Shown here: one piece after another, positions 23,163 through 33,042 of the stretch | Layout of the letters: every line of letters begins with the position of its first letter | Position numbering within the stretch: the first letter of the stretch is position 1 | Source: Actinobacteria bacterium UBA7398 | Lineage (GTDB): Bacteria; Actinomycetota; Actinomycetes; Nanopelagicales; Nanopelagicaceae | Assembly (NCBI GenBank): GCA_002470135.1 | Contig: DKNC01000045.1 | Coordinates: 30,428-67,903 of the forward strand | Direction of reading: 5' to 3' | Length of the DNA stretch: 37,476 nt | Position numbers and translations under genes: made by a program | Notes under the pieces: model-generated | The model's input: the letters and a program-made list of their open reading frames with translations, nothing else | Database searches by the model: none | Told to the model about the DNA's origin: nothing

Positions 23163-25270
23163 TGGCTGAGATTATTCTTCCAGAAGGTGCACCAGAAGAA
23201 GTAGTAACTAATGCGCTAGTCAGAGAAATAGATCTCAACGCCTTTGGTGCAACCGGATCTCTCTCATTAATTACTTTAGATAACGGGCAAGATCACAATC
23301 GCCCAAATACTTTTGGTCCAAAATCTGTGATGGCGTTGAACGAAGCCATCACTATTGCCGAGAAAAGTGCATCGGTTGCAATTGCAATTACTGGGAAGCC
23401 ATTTATCTTTGCCGCTGGTGCTGATTTATCTGGAATGGCTTTCTTGCAAGATCGTTCCCAAGCCCTCGCAATCGGTAAACTTGGCCACGATGTTTTTCGC
23501 AGGTTAGGCGAAAATAAGAAACCTACTTTTGCTTTTATCAATGGGTTAGCGCTAGGTGGTGGCTTAGAAGTTGGTTTGCATTGTAATTATCGCACCGTAG
23601 CAACTACTGCCTTTACTGGCCAGCCAGAATGTTTTCTAGGCCTAGTTCCAGGATGGGGCGGTGCAACTATATTGCCAAAACTTATTGGCCCGGAAAATGC
23701 AGTGCAAATAATAATTTTGAACGCGCTTAATAACAACACCATGATGAAGGCAAAAGATGCGTTGGCGCTAGGTGTTGCTGATGCGGTTTATGAACCAGCC
23801 GATTTTCTCGAAAATTCAATTTTGTTTGCAGCGAAAATTATCTCTGGTAAAACTAATATCGCACGCAAAGATTTCACTAACGACGAAGCAGCCTGGAATA
23901 AAGCAATCGCAACCGGTAAAGCCGCGGTAGCTAAGAAATACGGTGGCGCAGATATCGAATCTCCCGCTCGTGCGCTCCAACTAATTGCAGCAGCTCGAAC
24001 TAATACTCTCGGCGCAGGTTTCGATGCAGAAGACCAAGCGCTCGCTGACCTCACCATGAGCAATCCACTTCGCGCCTCCTTATACGCTTTCAATTTGATT
24101 CAAAAGAAACGGAAGAAAGTTGAAGGTGCGCCAAAATCAGCGCTAGCTCGCAAAGTTGCAAAAGTTGGCATAGTCGGTGCTGGTTTGATGGCATCCCAAC
24201 TCGCTCTGATCATGGTTCGAAATCTTAAAGTTCCAGTGGTAATGACCGATTTAGATCAAGAGCGTGTCAATAAAGGCGTTGCTTGGGTGCATGCTGAACT
24301 TGAAAAACTTGTAGCTAAGAAGCGAATGAGCGCCGAGTCCGCTCGTCGATTAGCACTTTTGGTCACCGGCTCGGTAGATCAAAACGTTTTTGCCAATGCA
24401 GATTTTGTGATCGAGGCAATTTTTGAAGAGCTTTCATTAAAGCAAGAGTTATTTAAAAAGTTAGAGACCATCGTTACACCTGAATGTATTCTTGCTACCA
24501 ATACTTCTTCGCTATCGGTTGAGAAGATGACCATCGGCTTGAAAAATCCAGAACGCGTAATCGGATTCCATTTCTTTAACCCAGTAGCAATCATGCCGCT
24601 ACTTGAAGTGGCACGTACCTCTACTACCGATGATGCCACAACTGCTACTGCAATCAACGTCGGTAAAGAGTTAAAAAAGACCATGATCATCTGCAAAGAT
24701 GCACCAGGTTTTGTGGTTAATCGATTGCTAACTAGATTTATGGGAGAAGTCACCGACGCGATGGATGAAGGCACAGCTCCAGATGTTGCGGATAACGCAA
24801 TGAAATCGCTCGGTTTCCCGATGTCACCATTCCAACTATTAGGTTTAGTCGGACCAGGAGTTGCGCTACATGTGGCGCAAACTTTGAACGCTAATTTAGG
24901 ACCGCGTTACCGAATTTCGCCAACTATGCAACGCTTAGTTAAGGAAAGTGTAAAAACTTTCTATATAAAGAAAGAGGACGGCACTTTCGGAGCTAATCCA
25001 GCTGCACTCGCTCTTGTAGAAAAAGGAAGTAACCCTTCTACCGCCGAGCAAGTAAGAATGCGTGCGCTAACGGCACTGGCAGAAGAAGCTCGGATGATGC
25101 TCGATGAAGGGGTGGTTTCATCACCTGCTGAAATTGATTTATGCATGTTGCTTGGCGCTGGTTGGCCGATGCATCTGGGTGGAATATTGCCGTACTTAGA
25201 TCGTGAGGGTGTTAGCGAATCTGTTACTGGGAAGCGCTTTCATCCGGCCGGAGTTGCGTCACTGGCTTAA
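23162..25270 (+). CDS. fadB: Multifunctional enoyl-CoA hydratase/3-hydroxyacyl-CoA dehydrogenase
   Basis: 702 aa, the alpha subunit of the beta-oxidation complex. The hydratase half (to about 300) keeps both catalytic glutamates, Glu136 (LGGGLEVGLH) and Glu156 (GQPECFLGLVPGWGG), 20 apart as in E. coli FadB. The dehydrogenase half starts with an NAD motif VGIVGAGLMASQ near 335 (Gly-Ala-Gly-Leu-Met, one change from the usual GxGxMG) and has the catalytic His in VIGFHFFNP. Two C-terminal dehydrogenase domains follow. Coupled to fadA. The last 47 nt overlap the 3' end of dxs on the opposite strand. Confidence 0.95.
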   Translation: MAEIILPEGAPEEVVTNALVREIDLNAFGATGSLSLITLDNGQDHNRPNTFGPKSVMALNEAITIAEKSASVAIAITGKPFIFAAGADLSGMAFLQDRSQALAIGKLGHDVFRRLGENKKPTFAFINGLALGGGLEVGLHCNYRTVATTAFTGQPECFLGLVPGWGGATILPKLIGPENAVQIIILNALNNNTMMKAKDALALGVADAVYEPADFLENSILFAAKIISGKTNIARKDFTNDEAAWNKAIATGKAAVAKKYGGADIESPARALQLIAAARTNTLGAGFDAEDQALADLTMSNPLRASLYAFNLIQKKRKKVEGAPKSALARKVAKVGIVGAGLMASQLALIMVRNLKVPVVMTDLDQERVNKGVAWVHAELEKLVAKKRMSAESARRLALLVTGSVDQNVFANADFVIEAIFEELSLKQELFKKLETIVTPECILATNTSSLSVEKMTIGLKNPERVIGFHFFNPVAIMPLLEVARTSTTDDATTATAINVGKELKKTMIICKDAPGFVVNRLLTRFMGEVTDAMDEGTAPDVADNAMKSLGFPMSPFQLLGLVGPGVALHVAQTLNANLGPRYRISPTMQRLVKESVKTFYIKKEDGTFGANPAALALVEKGSNPSTAEQVRMRALTALAEEARMMLDEGVVSSPAEIDLCMLLGAGWPMHLGGILPYLDREGVSESVTGKRFHPAGVASLA

Positions 25271-27167
25271 TTTTCGAGTTGCTCTCTTCAACTTCAACCA
25301 GGGAACTGTTCCACTCGACTAATGATCTTGTAATGGTCTGTGCTGTAATGCCGATTTCTTCTAAAATTTGACTGCGCTTGCCGTGTTCAAAAAATTGTAA
25401 CGGCACCCCGATTGAATGAATCGGAATATTTAAATTAGCTTCTCGAAACATTTCGGAGACAGTGCTACCGATTCCACCGTGCTTTATTCCATCTTCAATC
25501 ACAACTACGCTTTGATAGCGCTGCGCCATAGTTACTAATGATGTTGGTAACGGTTTAACCCAACGTGGATCAATAACGGTTACGCCAACGCCTTCGCGAT
25601 AAGCCTGACCGGCTGCTTCAACTGCAACTTGCGCCATCGCACCTACGCTAATGAGCAATACATCAGCGCTTTCGCCGCGGTATAAAACATCAATGCCATC
25701 GCGCCGTTCAAATGCTGGAATATCTGGTTGGACTGCCCCTTTAGGGAACCGGATGAGCGATGGTCGATCACTTATTTCAAGTGATTCACGGAGCGTTTCG
25801 CGCAATCGGGCGCTATCGCGTGGCGCTGCAACGCAAAGCGTTGGCACAATGCCAGTTAGCGCTAAATCCCAGATTCCATTATGCGATGGGCCATCATCGC
25901 CAGTAATGCCAGATCTATCCAACACAAATGTGACGCCCGCTTTGTGTAACGCTACGTCTAATAAAAGTTGATCGAAAGCACGATTTAAAAATGTTGAGTA
26001 CACCGCAACCACGGGATGTAATCCAGTAAATGCCAAACCTGCCGCCGCGGTTGTTGCATGTTGTTCGGCAATGCCAACATCAAGAGTGCGATCCGGAAAT
26101 TCTTTTTGAAATGCATCTAGGCCAGTTGGCCCGAGCATTGCCGCAGTAATTGCGACTAGGTCTTTTCGTTCGTGTCCTAATTCGATTAGCGCCTTCGAAA
26201 ATACGCTGGTCCAAGATGCTGAAGACTTTGAAAGTGGCGTACCAGTTTCTGGATCAACGATTCCGACAGCGTGAAATTTCTCGGCTTCATCGTTTACGGC
26301 TGGTGCGTGACCACGACCTTTTTCGGTGATTACGTGAACTATTACTGGAGCTCCAAATTTCTTAGCCCGGTCAAGTGTGCTTTCAAGTTCTTCAATGTTA
26401 TGTCCATTAATTGGCCCTAGATATTTCAGCCCTAAATCTTCAAACATTCCTTGTGGTGCAACGATATCTTTAATTCCTTTTTTCATGCCATGCAGAGTTT
26501 CATAAATTGGATGGCCGACTACCGGAGTTTTTTCTAATACACCTTTCCCCCACTCCAAAAATTTTTCATACCCTTGAGTTGCACGTAGCGTTGATAAATG
26601 TGCAGCTAATCCGCCAATAGTCGGCGAATAAGAACGTGCGTTGTCGTTTACCACAATCACTAACTTCAAATCTGCTGTTGCTGCAATGTTATTTAACGCT
26701 TCCCATGACATGCCACCAGTGAGAGCACCATCCCCTACCACCGCGACTACGGTTCGATCTTGCTCGCCTTTGATTGCAAAACCTCGGGCAATTCCATCCG
26801 CCCAGGAAAGCGCGGTAGATGCGTGCGAATTTTCAATTACATCGTGTTCGCTCTCGCTCCGATTCGGGTAGCCAGCAATGCCACCGCGTTGCCGCAATTT
26901 TTCAAAACCCGCGATTCGTCCAGTTAGCATTTTATGAACATAAGATTGGTGTCCAGTGTCAAAAAGCAAGACATCTTTAGGAGATTCAAATACTCGATGA
27001 AGCGCGAGCGTTAATTCCACTACACCTAAATTTGGACCAAGATGGCCGCCACTTTTCGATACCTTTTCAATTAAGAAATCTCTTATCTCGCTCGATAGCG
27101 TAGTAAGTTGGAGATAATCTAATTTTGAAAGATCATCCGGTGAATTAATCTGCGAAAGTAAGGTCAT
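25224..27167 (-). CDS. dxs: 1-deoxy-D-xylulose-5-phosphate synthase
   Basis: 647 aa. TPP enzyme joining pyruvate and glyceraldehyde-3-phosphate, the first step of the MEP isoprenoid pathway. Landmarks: GHQSYVHKMLTGR (72-84), TPP/Mg site VVGDGALTGGMSWEALNN (144-160), catalytic Glu in DVGIAEQHATTAAAG, and DDGPSHNGIWDLA. The start overlaps the acnA stop by 4 nt, so acnA-dxs are coupled. The C-terminus (about 16 residues) lies in the antisense overlap with fadB and is likely a non-conserved tail. Confidence 0.96.
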   Translation of the reverse strand: MTLLSQINSPDDLSKLDYLQLTTLSSEIRDFLIEKVSKSGGHLGPNLGVVELTLALHRVFESPKDVLLFDTGHQSYVHKMLTGRIAGFEKLRQRGGIAGYPNRSESEHDVIENSHASTALSWADGIARGFAIKGEQDRTVVAVVGDGALTGGMSWEALNNIAATADLKLVIVVNDNARSYSPTIGGLAAHLSTLRATQGYEKFLEWGKGVLEKTPVVGHPIYETLHGMKKGIKDIVAPQGMFEDLGLKYLGPINGHNIEELESTLDRAKKFGAPVIVHVITEKGRGHAPAVNDEAEKFHAVGIVDPETGTPLSKSSASWTSVFSKALIELGHERKDLVAITAAMLGPTGLDAFQKEFPDRTLDVGIAEQHATTAAAGLAFTGLHPVVAVYSTFLNRAFDQLLLDVALHKAGVTFVLDRSGITGDDGPSHNGIWDLALTGIVPTLCVAAPRDSARLRETLRESLEISDRPSLIRFPKGAVQPDIPAFERRDGIDVLYRGESADVLLISVGAMAQVAVEAAGQAYREGVGVTVIDPRWVKPLPTSLVTMAQRYQSVVVIEDGIKHGGIGSTVSEMFREANLNIPIHSIGVPLQFFEHGKRSQILEEIGITAQTITRSLVEWNSSLVEVEESNSKIKPVTQLRPDESASQ

Positions 27168-29818
27168 AGCAACGACCGCAATACATATTGCATGATGCCA
27201 CCATGACGGAAATATTCCGCTTCTCCAGGTGTATCAATTCGTACTTTTGCAGTAAAACTCTTGCCGTCAGCGTTTACGCGCACTTGGGTAGGAGTCTTAC
27301 CTCCATTCAATTCCACAATTCCCGAGATGGCAAATACTTCGCTGCCAGTTAGACCAAGTGAAGCAGCGGTTTCACCATCATTGAATTGGAGTGGTAATAC
27401 ACCCATTCCAATTAAATTAGAACGGTGAATTCGTTCAAAAGATTCGGCTATCACAGCACGTACGCCAAGTAGCGCAGTTCCTTTTGCAGCCCAATCTCGA
27501 GATGACCCAGATCCATATTCTTTTCCAGCGAGAATAACTAGCGGCACCCCCGCGCTTTGATATGCAGTTGCAGCATCGAAAATAGTTTCTTCTTCTCCAC
27601 TATTTAAAAAGTTTCGGGTGAACCCACCTTCGACTCCGTTGAGAAGTAAATTCTTCAATCGAATATTTGCAAATGTTCCGCGGATCATAACTTCGTGATT
27701 ACCGCGACGGGAACCGTAAGAATTAAAATCAGCGCGCTCAACTCCATGCTCAGCTAAATACTTTCCAGCAGGTGAATCGGCTTTGATGTTTCCAGCTGGC
27801 GAAATGTGATCTGTAGTTACCGAATCTCCCAATATCGCAAGGACTCTTGCGCCGCTAATGTCAGTAACTGGCTTAGGGTTTCGCGGCATTCCGTCGAAAT
27901 ATGGTGGTTTTCGTACATAAGTGGATTTAGCGTCCCACTCGAAAACTTTTCCGGTTGGAGTAGCTAACGATTTCCATCGATGATCGCCCTCAAAAACACT
28001 CGCATAATCTTTTGTGAACATATCGCTCGAGATCGATGAATCAATCACGCTCTGAATTTCAGAAGGAGTTGGCCAGATATCTTTTAAGAAAACTGGGTTA
28101 CCGTCTAAATCGTTGCCTAGCGAATCCAAATCAAAATTATGATCCATAGTTCCAGCTAGCGCATATGCGACAACCAGTGGCGGTGAAGCTAAATAGTTCA
28201 TCTTCACATCAGGGCTTATCCGGCCCTCGAAATTTCGATTGCCCGACAACACTGCGGTTACAGCTAAATCGTTTTCACTAATTACCTTGCTGATTTCTAC
28301 TGGGAGTGGACCAGAATTTCCGATACAAGTAACACAACCATAACCAACTAAATTAAAACCAAGTTTTTCAAGGTAGGTGGTTAACCCAGATTTATCATAG
28401 TAATCAGTAACGACTTTAGATCCAGGCGCCAGAGTGGTTTTTACCCAAGGTTTACTAGTTAGACCTTTTTCAACAGCTTTTTTCGCTAGCAACCCCGCGC
28501 CAATCATCACACTTGGGTTGGAAGTATTTGTGCAAGAAGTGATTGACGCAATCACCACAGCGCCATTTGAAATTGCGGTATCGCTACCATTGCGTTGAAA
28601 ATTTACTGGTTTTTTATTAGTTTTATCAGAAAGATAACTTGGCAGAACTTTTCCAAAAGAGTCTTTTGCATCAGTAAGTGAAACTCGATCTTGCGGCCGC
28701 TTTGGCCCTGCAATCGAAGGAACCACGCTCGCCAAATCCAATTCTAATTTTTCCGAATATCTTGGTGTCAGGCTTGGGTCGTGCCAAATTCCTTGACGTT
28801 TTGCATAAGCCTCTACTAAAGCCAGTTCGCTCGCTTTTCTTCCCGTGAGTTTTAAATACCGGAGCGTTTCTTCATCAATTGGGAAAATAGCGCAAGTAGA
28901 TCCATACTCTGGAGACATATTTCCGATCGTTGCCCGGTTTGCCATCGGCAACGCCGTAACACCTGGGCCATAAAATTCCACAAATTTTCCGACAACGCCA
29001 TGCTTGCGAAGCATTTCAGTAATTGTTAAAACTAAATCCGTGGCAGTCGTGCCAAGTGGTAGCGCACCATTTAATTTAAATCCAACAACTTTAGGAATCA
29101 ACATCGAAACTGGTTGTCCTAAAAGTGCAGCTTCGGCTTCGATGCCGCCTACTCCCCAACCCAATACGCCTAAACCGTTAACCATGGTGGTGTGTGAATC
29201 GGTACCCACAACCGTATCTGGATATGCACGGACTTCGCCGGCAACTTCCCGAACCATTACAACGCGTGCCAAATACTCAATATTTACTTGGTGGACAATT
29301 CCAGTTCCGGGTGGCACGACTTTAAATTCATCAAATGCGGTTTGACCCCATCGCAGGAATCGATAACGCTCTTGATTTCGCTCGTACTCTATATCTGTGT
29401 TTTGCGAGAACGAATCTTTTGTCCCAAAAACATCGGCAATAACCGAGTGATCGATTACCAATTCCGCTGGGGCTAGCGGATTCACTTTTGCGGGATCGCC
29501 ACCTAAGTCAACAATCGCTTCCCGCATTGTTGCTAAATCAACGATGCATGGCACTCCGGTAAAATCTTGCATGATCACGCGCGCTGGCGTGAATTGAATT
29601 TCAGTATCTGGCTCGGCAGCTGGGTTCCAATTTGCTAACGCCGAAATCTGCGCTGCTGTGATGTTTGCACCATCTTCAGTGCGGAGCAAGTTCTCCAGCA
29701 AAATTTTCAGGCTAAACGGCAGAGTCGCGGCACCATCTAATTGATTGATATCAAAGATTTGATACTGCTTGCCAGCTACATCGAGCGTGGATTTTGCTTT
29801 AAATGAATCGTGACTCAT
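27164..29818 (-). CDS. acnA: Aconitate hydratase
   Basis: 884 aa, AcnA/IRP1-type length. Interconverts citrate and isocitrate in the TCA cycle with a 4Fe-4S cluster. The cluster cysteines are in ITSCTNTSNPSVMIGAGLLA and GYGCVTCIGNSGPL. Substrate-site pieces include VVGTDSHTTMVNGLGVLGWGVGGIEAE and, in the swivel domain, GSGSSRDWAAKGTALLGVRAVIAESFERIHRSNL. It can also act as an RNA-binding protein when iron is scarce, as known for the family; nothing here shows it. Followed by dxs with a 4-nt overlap. Confidence 0.96.
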   Translation of the reverse strand: MSHDSFKAKSTLDVAGKQYQIFDINQLDGAATLPFSLKILLENLLRTEDGANITAAQISALANWNPAAEPDTEIQFTPARVIMQDFTGVPCIVDLATMREAIVDLGGDPAKVNPLAPAELVIDHSVIADVFGTKDSFSQNTDIEYERNQERYRFLRWGQTAFDEFKVVPPGTGIVHQVNIEYLARVVMVREVAGEVRAYPDTVVGTDSHTTMVNGLGVLGWGVGGIEAEAALLGQPVSMLIPKVVGFKLNGALPLGTTATDLVLTITEMLRKHGVVGKFVEFYGPGVTALPMANRATIGNMSPEYGSTCAIFPIDEETLRYLKLTGRKASELALVEAYAKRQGIWHDPSLTPRYSEKLELDLASVVPSIAGPKRPQDRVSLTDAKDSFGKVLPSYLSDKTNKKPVNFQRNGSDTAISNGAVVIASITSCTNTSNPSVMIGAGLLAKKAVEKGLTSKPWVKTTLAPGSKVVTDYYDKSGLTTYLEKLGFNLVGYGCVTCIGNSGPLPVEISKVISENDLAVTAVLSGNRNFEGRISPDVKMNYLASPPLVVAYALAGTMDHNFDLDSLGNDLDGNPVFLKDIWPTPSEIQSVIDSSISSDMFTKDYASVFEGDHRWKSLATPTGKVFEWDAKSTYVRKPPYFDGMPRNPKPVTDISGARVLAILGDSVTTDHISPAGNIKADSPAGKYLAEHGVERADFNSYGSRRGNHEVMIRGTFANIRLKNLLLNGVEGGFTRNFLNSGEEETIFDAATAYQSAGVPLVILAGKEYGSGSSRDWAAKGTALLGVRAVIAESFERIHRSNLIGMGVLPLQFNDGETAASLGLTGSEVFAISGIVELNGGKTPTQVRVNADGKSFTAKVRIDTPGEAEYFRHGGIMQYVLRSLL

Positions 29819-29856
29819 GCCCCAATCCTATCGAGCACCGCTTTTTTGGCTCAATT

Positions 29857-29883
29857 GGGCAACCGAGGTCGGTGGGCGTGCCC
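29857..29883. terminator. Hairpin between the RNA methyltransferase gene and acnA
   Basis: GGGCA (29857-29861) pairs with TGCCC (29879-29883) around an inner stem ACCGA/TCGGT. T-rich sequence follows on the plus strand, an A-run on the other side. It may be a weak terminator after the methyltransferase gene (-) or a leader element of acnA. Evidence is only the dyad. Confidence 0.3.
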
Positions 29884-29890
29884 CTCATTT

Positions 29891-31054
29891 TTAGCTATTT
29901 TTAATGAACCGCGCCACACACTCGATATGTTGGGTCATCGGAAAGAGATCATAACTTTGCAGGCGATCTAATGTATATCCAGATGCTTCCAAATATGTTG
30001 TATCTCGCGCGAGCGAAGCTGGATCACAAGAAACATAAACAATTGTGCGGGGTTCAAGCTTTATCATTGCGCTTACCACATCTTTACCTGCGCCAGATCT
30101 TGGTGGATCTAACAGAATTAAATCTGCTCGTTTAAATTTTGAAAGCGAACGTTCAACTTTACCTTCAACAATCTCCACAATTTGATTCTCCGCAAAATTG
30201 CGGCGCGCATCAGTTACTGCCCCAGCATCAAATTCGATCAAAGTTACCCGCCCAGTTTGGGTTACTTCGGTGGCAAGTGCTGCTGTGAACAATCCAACGC
30301 CACCATAAAGATCAAAAACATGATCACCTGCTTTAATTTGCAAGTCAGCCAAGATGCTCTTAGTTAACACTGCAGGTGATTGAATGTGGCTCTGCCAGAA
30401 TGAAGTGGGTGAGACCGAAAACTTATTTTCTAGAACTGATTCTTCGATTAGGTCAAAATTTTCAATACCTTCAATTGCTACCGATTGTTTTCCGCTCCCA
30501 GAAATTGCAACTTCGACTTTTGCGCCAACCGGCAAATTCATTTGGTTGATTGAATCTAAATTCATCCGCTCATCAGCAATCAAACATTTCGCCACTGGAA
30601 TTAAGTTATGACTCCTTGCACCATAAAGCGCTAATTTACGATCTGGGTTTACCGTGAAGTCCATTCGGGTACGCCATCCCAACCCAGTTAATGGAGCTAC
30701 ACCGATCACGGTTACTTCAACATCTTTTTTCGCGACTCGGCTGAATTGCTCTTTTATAATCGCGCTCTTTAATTTACGTTGCGCTGAAATTTCGATATGT
30801 TGGAAATCGCAACCACCACAACCGCCGGGTTTGGCTAATTCGCAAGGTGGGCTAACTCTTTCTGGCGCAGCTTTAATAATTTCAATCGCATTCCCCCGTG
30901 CGAATTTCGAAGTCACTTCGGTTATCTCAGCGACAACTTCTTCACCAGGAATTGCATAACGGAGAAAAATAACGCGACCATCATGTCGCGCAACACAATG
31001 TCCGCCATGGGCAATTCCGCCGACGGTAACGGTTATTCGATCTCCCACATTCAC
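29891..31054 (-). CDS. TRAM-domain RNA (uracil-5-)methyltransferase, TrmA/RlmD-like
   Basis: 387 aa. N-terminal TRAM domain (1-60, GDRITVTVGGIAHGG...). A 4Fe-4S site follows, Cys71, Cys79 and Cys82 (CELAKPGGCGGC), with a fourth Cys in PVAKCLIADE. The SAM domain has FDLYGGVGLFTAAL, LILLDPPRSGAG and the catalytic Cys in YVSCDPASLARD. It methylates C5 of a uridine in rRNA or tRNA; which one cannot be told, so I give no symbol. The M. tuberculosis counterpart is Rv2689c, also close to the two Trk genes. Divergent from the first Trk gene. Confidence 0.92.
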   Translation of the reverse strand: MNVGDRITVTVGGIAHGGHCVARHDGRVIFLRYAIPGEEVVAEITEVTSKFARGNAIEIIKAAPERVSPPCELAKPGGCGGCDFQHIEISAQRKLKSAIIKEQFSRVAKKDVEVTVIGVAPLTGLGWRTRMDFTVNPDRKLALYGARSHNLIPVAKCLIADERMNLDSINQMNLPVGAKVEVAISGSGKQSVAIEGIENFDLIEESVLENKFSVSPTSFWQSHIQSPAVLTKSILADLQIKAGDHVFDLYGGVGLFTAALATEVTQTGRVTLIEFDAGAVTDARRNFAENQIVEIVEGKVERSLSKFKRADLILLDPPRSGAGKDVVSAMIKLEPRTIVYVSCDPASLARDTTYLEASGYTLDRLQSYDLFPMTQHIECVARFIKNS

Positions 31055-31122
31055 ATGGCGACCCTATGGCTTGTTACGCGTAAATGTCATACTCGCGCCG
31101 TTAAAGGTGTAAGTTCGCCCTT

Positions 31123-31785
31123 GTGCATGTTGTGATTATGGGATGTGGCCGCGTTGGTTCGACTTTGGCTAAAGAATTAGAAATCGCTGGCCACACCGTT
31201 GCCATTATTGACCAAGACCGAGAAGCGTTTCGACGACTTGGCGCAGATTTCAAAGGCCAGACTGTTGCCGGCGTTGGCTTTGATCGCGATACTTTAATTG
31301 ATGCTGGAATTGAACGTGCCGAAGCGTTCGCTGCTGTTTCAAATGGTGATAACTCGAATATTATTGCGGCTCGAGTTGCGCGGGAAACATATGGAATCTC
31401 AAATGTAGTTGCTCGAATTTATGATCCAGGTCGTGCTGAAATTTATCAACGTTTAGGAATTCCAACAGTAGCCACAGTTCTATGGACAACTGATCAAATC
31501 TTAAGAAGATTAAATCCTGATGGTTCTAGATCGGAATGGCGTGATGCATCCGGTGTCGTAAAACTCTGTGAAATGCATATAGATAAGGCGTGGTTTGGCC
31601 GGCCAATAACTTTAATTGAAGCAAACACGCCATCAAGGGTAGCTTTCATCACTCGACTAGGTGAAGGCATGATTCCTAATGAACACACAGTTCTACAAGA
31701 GGGCGATCTAGTTCATGTAATGGTCGCTGAAAAAGATGTAGAGATAACCGAGATGGCACTTTCTAAGTCACCGGAGTCCAAATGA
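31123..31785 (+). CDS. TrkA-family potassium uptake regulator (CeoB-like)
   Basis: 220 aa. RCK-N Rossmann domain with IMGCGRVGSTLAKELE (5-20) and acidic residue in IIDQD for NAD/ATP binding, followed by an RCK-C domain (from about 140) ending at EGDLVHVMVAEKD. It should gate a K+ transporter from the cytoplasmic side. It forms a pair with the next gene (ATGA overlap), as ceoB-ceoC (Rv2691-Rv2692) in M. tuberculosis. No channel subunit is adjacent. The start is GTG with no SD; a -10-like TAAGTT lies 7 nt ahead, suggesting a leaderless message. Confidence 0.9.
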   Translation: MHVVIMGCGRVGSTLAKELEIAGHTVAIIDQDREAFRRLGADFKGQTVAGVGFDRDTLIDAGIERAEAFAAVSNGDNSNIIAARVARETYGISNVVARIYDPGRAEIYQRLGIPTVATVLWTTDQILRRLNPDGSRSEWRDASGVVKLCEMHIDKAWFGRPITLIEANTPSRVAFITRLGEGMIPNEHTVLQEGDLVHVMVAEKDVEITEMALSKSPESK

Positions 31786-32441
31786 GAGTTGCCATAGCTG
31801 GAGCTGGGAATGTTGGCCGCGCGATTGCGCGAGAGCTAATTAATAATGGCCATCAAATACTTTTGATTGATAAAGATCCAAAGGCTTTAAAAATGGAGAG
31901 CGTTCCCGAAGCCGAATGGTTGCTCGCCGATTCCTGTGAAATCACATCGCTAGATAAAGCGAATTTGAGCTCTTGCCAAGTACTTGTAGCCGCAACCGGT
32001 GATGACAAAGTTAATCTAGTTACTTCGCTTTTGGCTAAAACCGAATATGGCGTGCCCCGCGTGGTGGCGCGAATTAAGCACCCGAAGAATGAATGGCTCT
32101 TCGATTCATCTTGGGGCGTAGATGTTGCGGTATCAACCCCAAGAATTATTGCGGCTTTGGTTGAAGAAGCAGTTAGCGTTGGCGATGTCGTTCGTTTATT
32201 TTCACTACGTGCTGGCAAAGCTAATCTTGTAGAAATTACGCTTCCAGATAACTCTAAATGCTGTGGTAAAACTGTAAGCGAAGTGGAGCTGCCTATCGGC
32301 TCAACAATTGCCGCGATAGTTCGCGATGGCCAAGTTATTACGCCACAACCTCATGAAGTTTTTGCCTCTGGAGATGAATTAATCTTTGTAGCAACCGCAA
32401 CCGCAGAATCTCAATTAAAAGATTGTTTTATTACGATTTAA
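31782..32441 (+). CDS. TrkA-family potassium uptake regulator (CeoC-like)
   Basis: 219 aa, same two-domain plan as its neighbour: RCK-N with AGAGNVGRAIARELI (5-19), IDKD at the end of the second strand, and a C-terminal RCK-C domain that ends in ASGDELIFVATATAES. Overlaps the first Trk gene by 4 nt and likely forms hetero-oligomers with it. Its 3' end overlaps the DUF3159 gene on the other strand by 11 nt. The duplicated, complementary pair is standard in actinobacteria. Confidence 0.9.
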   Translation: MRVAIAGAGNVGRAIARELINNGHQILLIDKDPKALKMESVPEAEWLLADSCEITSLDKANLSSCQVLVAATGDDKVNLVTSLLAKTEYGVPRVVARIKHPKNEWLFDSSWGVDVAVSTPRIIAALVEEAVSVGDVVRLFSLRAGKANLVEITLPDNSKCCGKTVSEVELPIGSTIAAIVRDGQVITPQPHEVFASGDELIFVATATAESQLKDCFITI

Positions 32442-33042
32442 GTTCTGGGCCATTTTTAATGATTAACCAAGTTGCCCATCCCGTAGCAAAAAATAATGGA
32501 TAGCCCATAATTAATCGCGCAGATCCTAATAAATTTACATTGCCAGAACGATAAAGCGGGTATTGCACTATTAACCTCGCCCCAAATAGTCCAACCCAGA
32601 GCCAACTGGCTTGCTTATACATTTTTTTACGGGCTGGATCTTTCCGCCAGAGAAAATTTTCGCCAAGAATGGGGCCGAGCACAACACCGATAATTGGCCA
32701 ACCAACCAAAATAGAAAGCGTGTATGCAGCGCCATAAACTAAATTTGTGATTAATCCAGGCAAGTAAAAATCTTCGGCTTTTCCAGTGCTTCGCGAGAAC
32801 CAATAACAGATGCCAACCCCAACTATTCCAGAGAGTGCATTTTGAATAGTCTCCCGTTTTACCAATCGAAATCCGGTAATTAGCGCTGAAAGTACGAGCG
32901 CATAAGTCGCAGCGCTCTTTAAATCATGCGAAATATTGAAAACAATTAAGAAAACCAAAGCAGGAATTCCAGAGTCAATCAAACCTTTGACCCCACCTAA
33001 GGCCGCTAAAATCTTTGCTTTTGCTTCGTGGTTCTCGCTCAA
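32431..33042 (-). CDS. DUF3159-family membrane protein
   Basis: 203 aa with about five to six membrane helices. It fits the actinobacterial DUF3159 pattern: GLIDSGIPALVFLIVF, LITGFRLVKRETIQNALSG, then FYLPGLITNLVYGAAY and GPILGENFLWRKDPARK. Function is unknown. It overlaps dut by 4 nt and shares an operon with dut and the thioesterase. M. tuberculosis has this protein close to ceoB/ceoC and dut as well. The loop between helices is basic (KDPARKKMYKQ). Confidence 0.85.
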   Translation of the reverse strand: MSENHEAKAKILAALGGVKGLIDSGIPALVFLIVFNISHDLKSAATYALVLSALITGFRLVKRETIQNALSGIVGVGICYWFSRSTGKAEDFYLPGLITNLVYGAAYTLSILVGWPIIGVVLGPILGENFLWRKDPARKKMYKQASWLWVGLFGARLIVQYPLYRSGNVNLLGSARLIMGYPLFFATGWATWLIIKNGPELKS

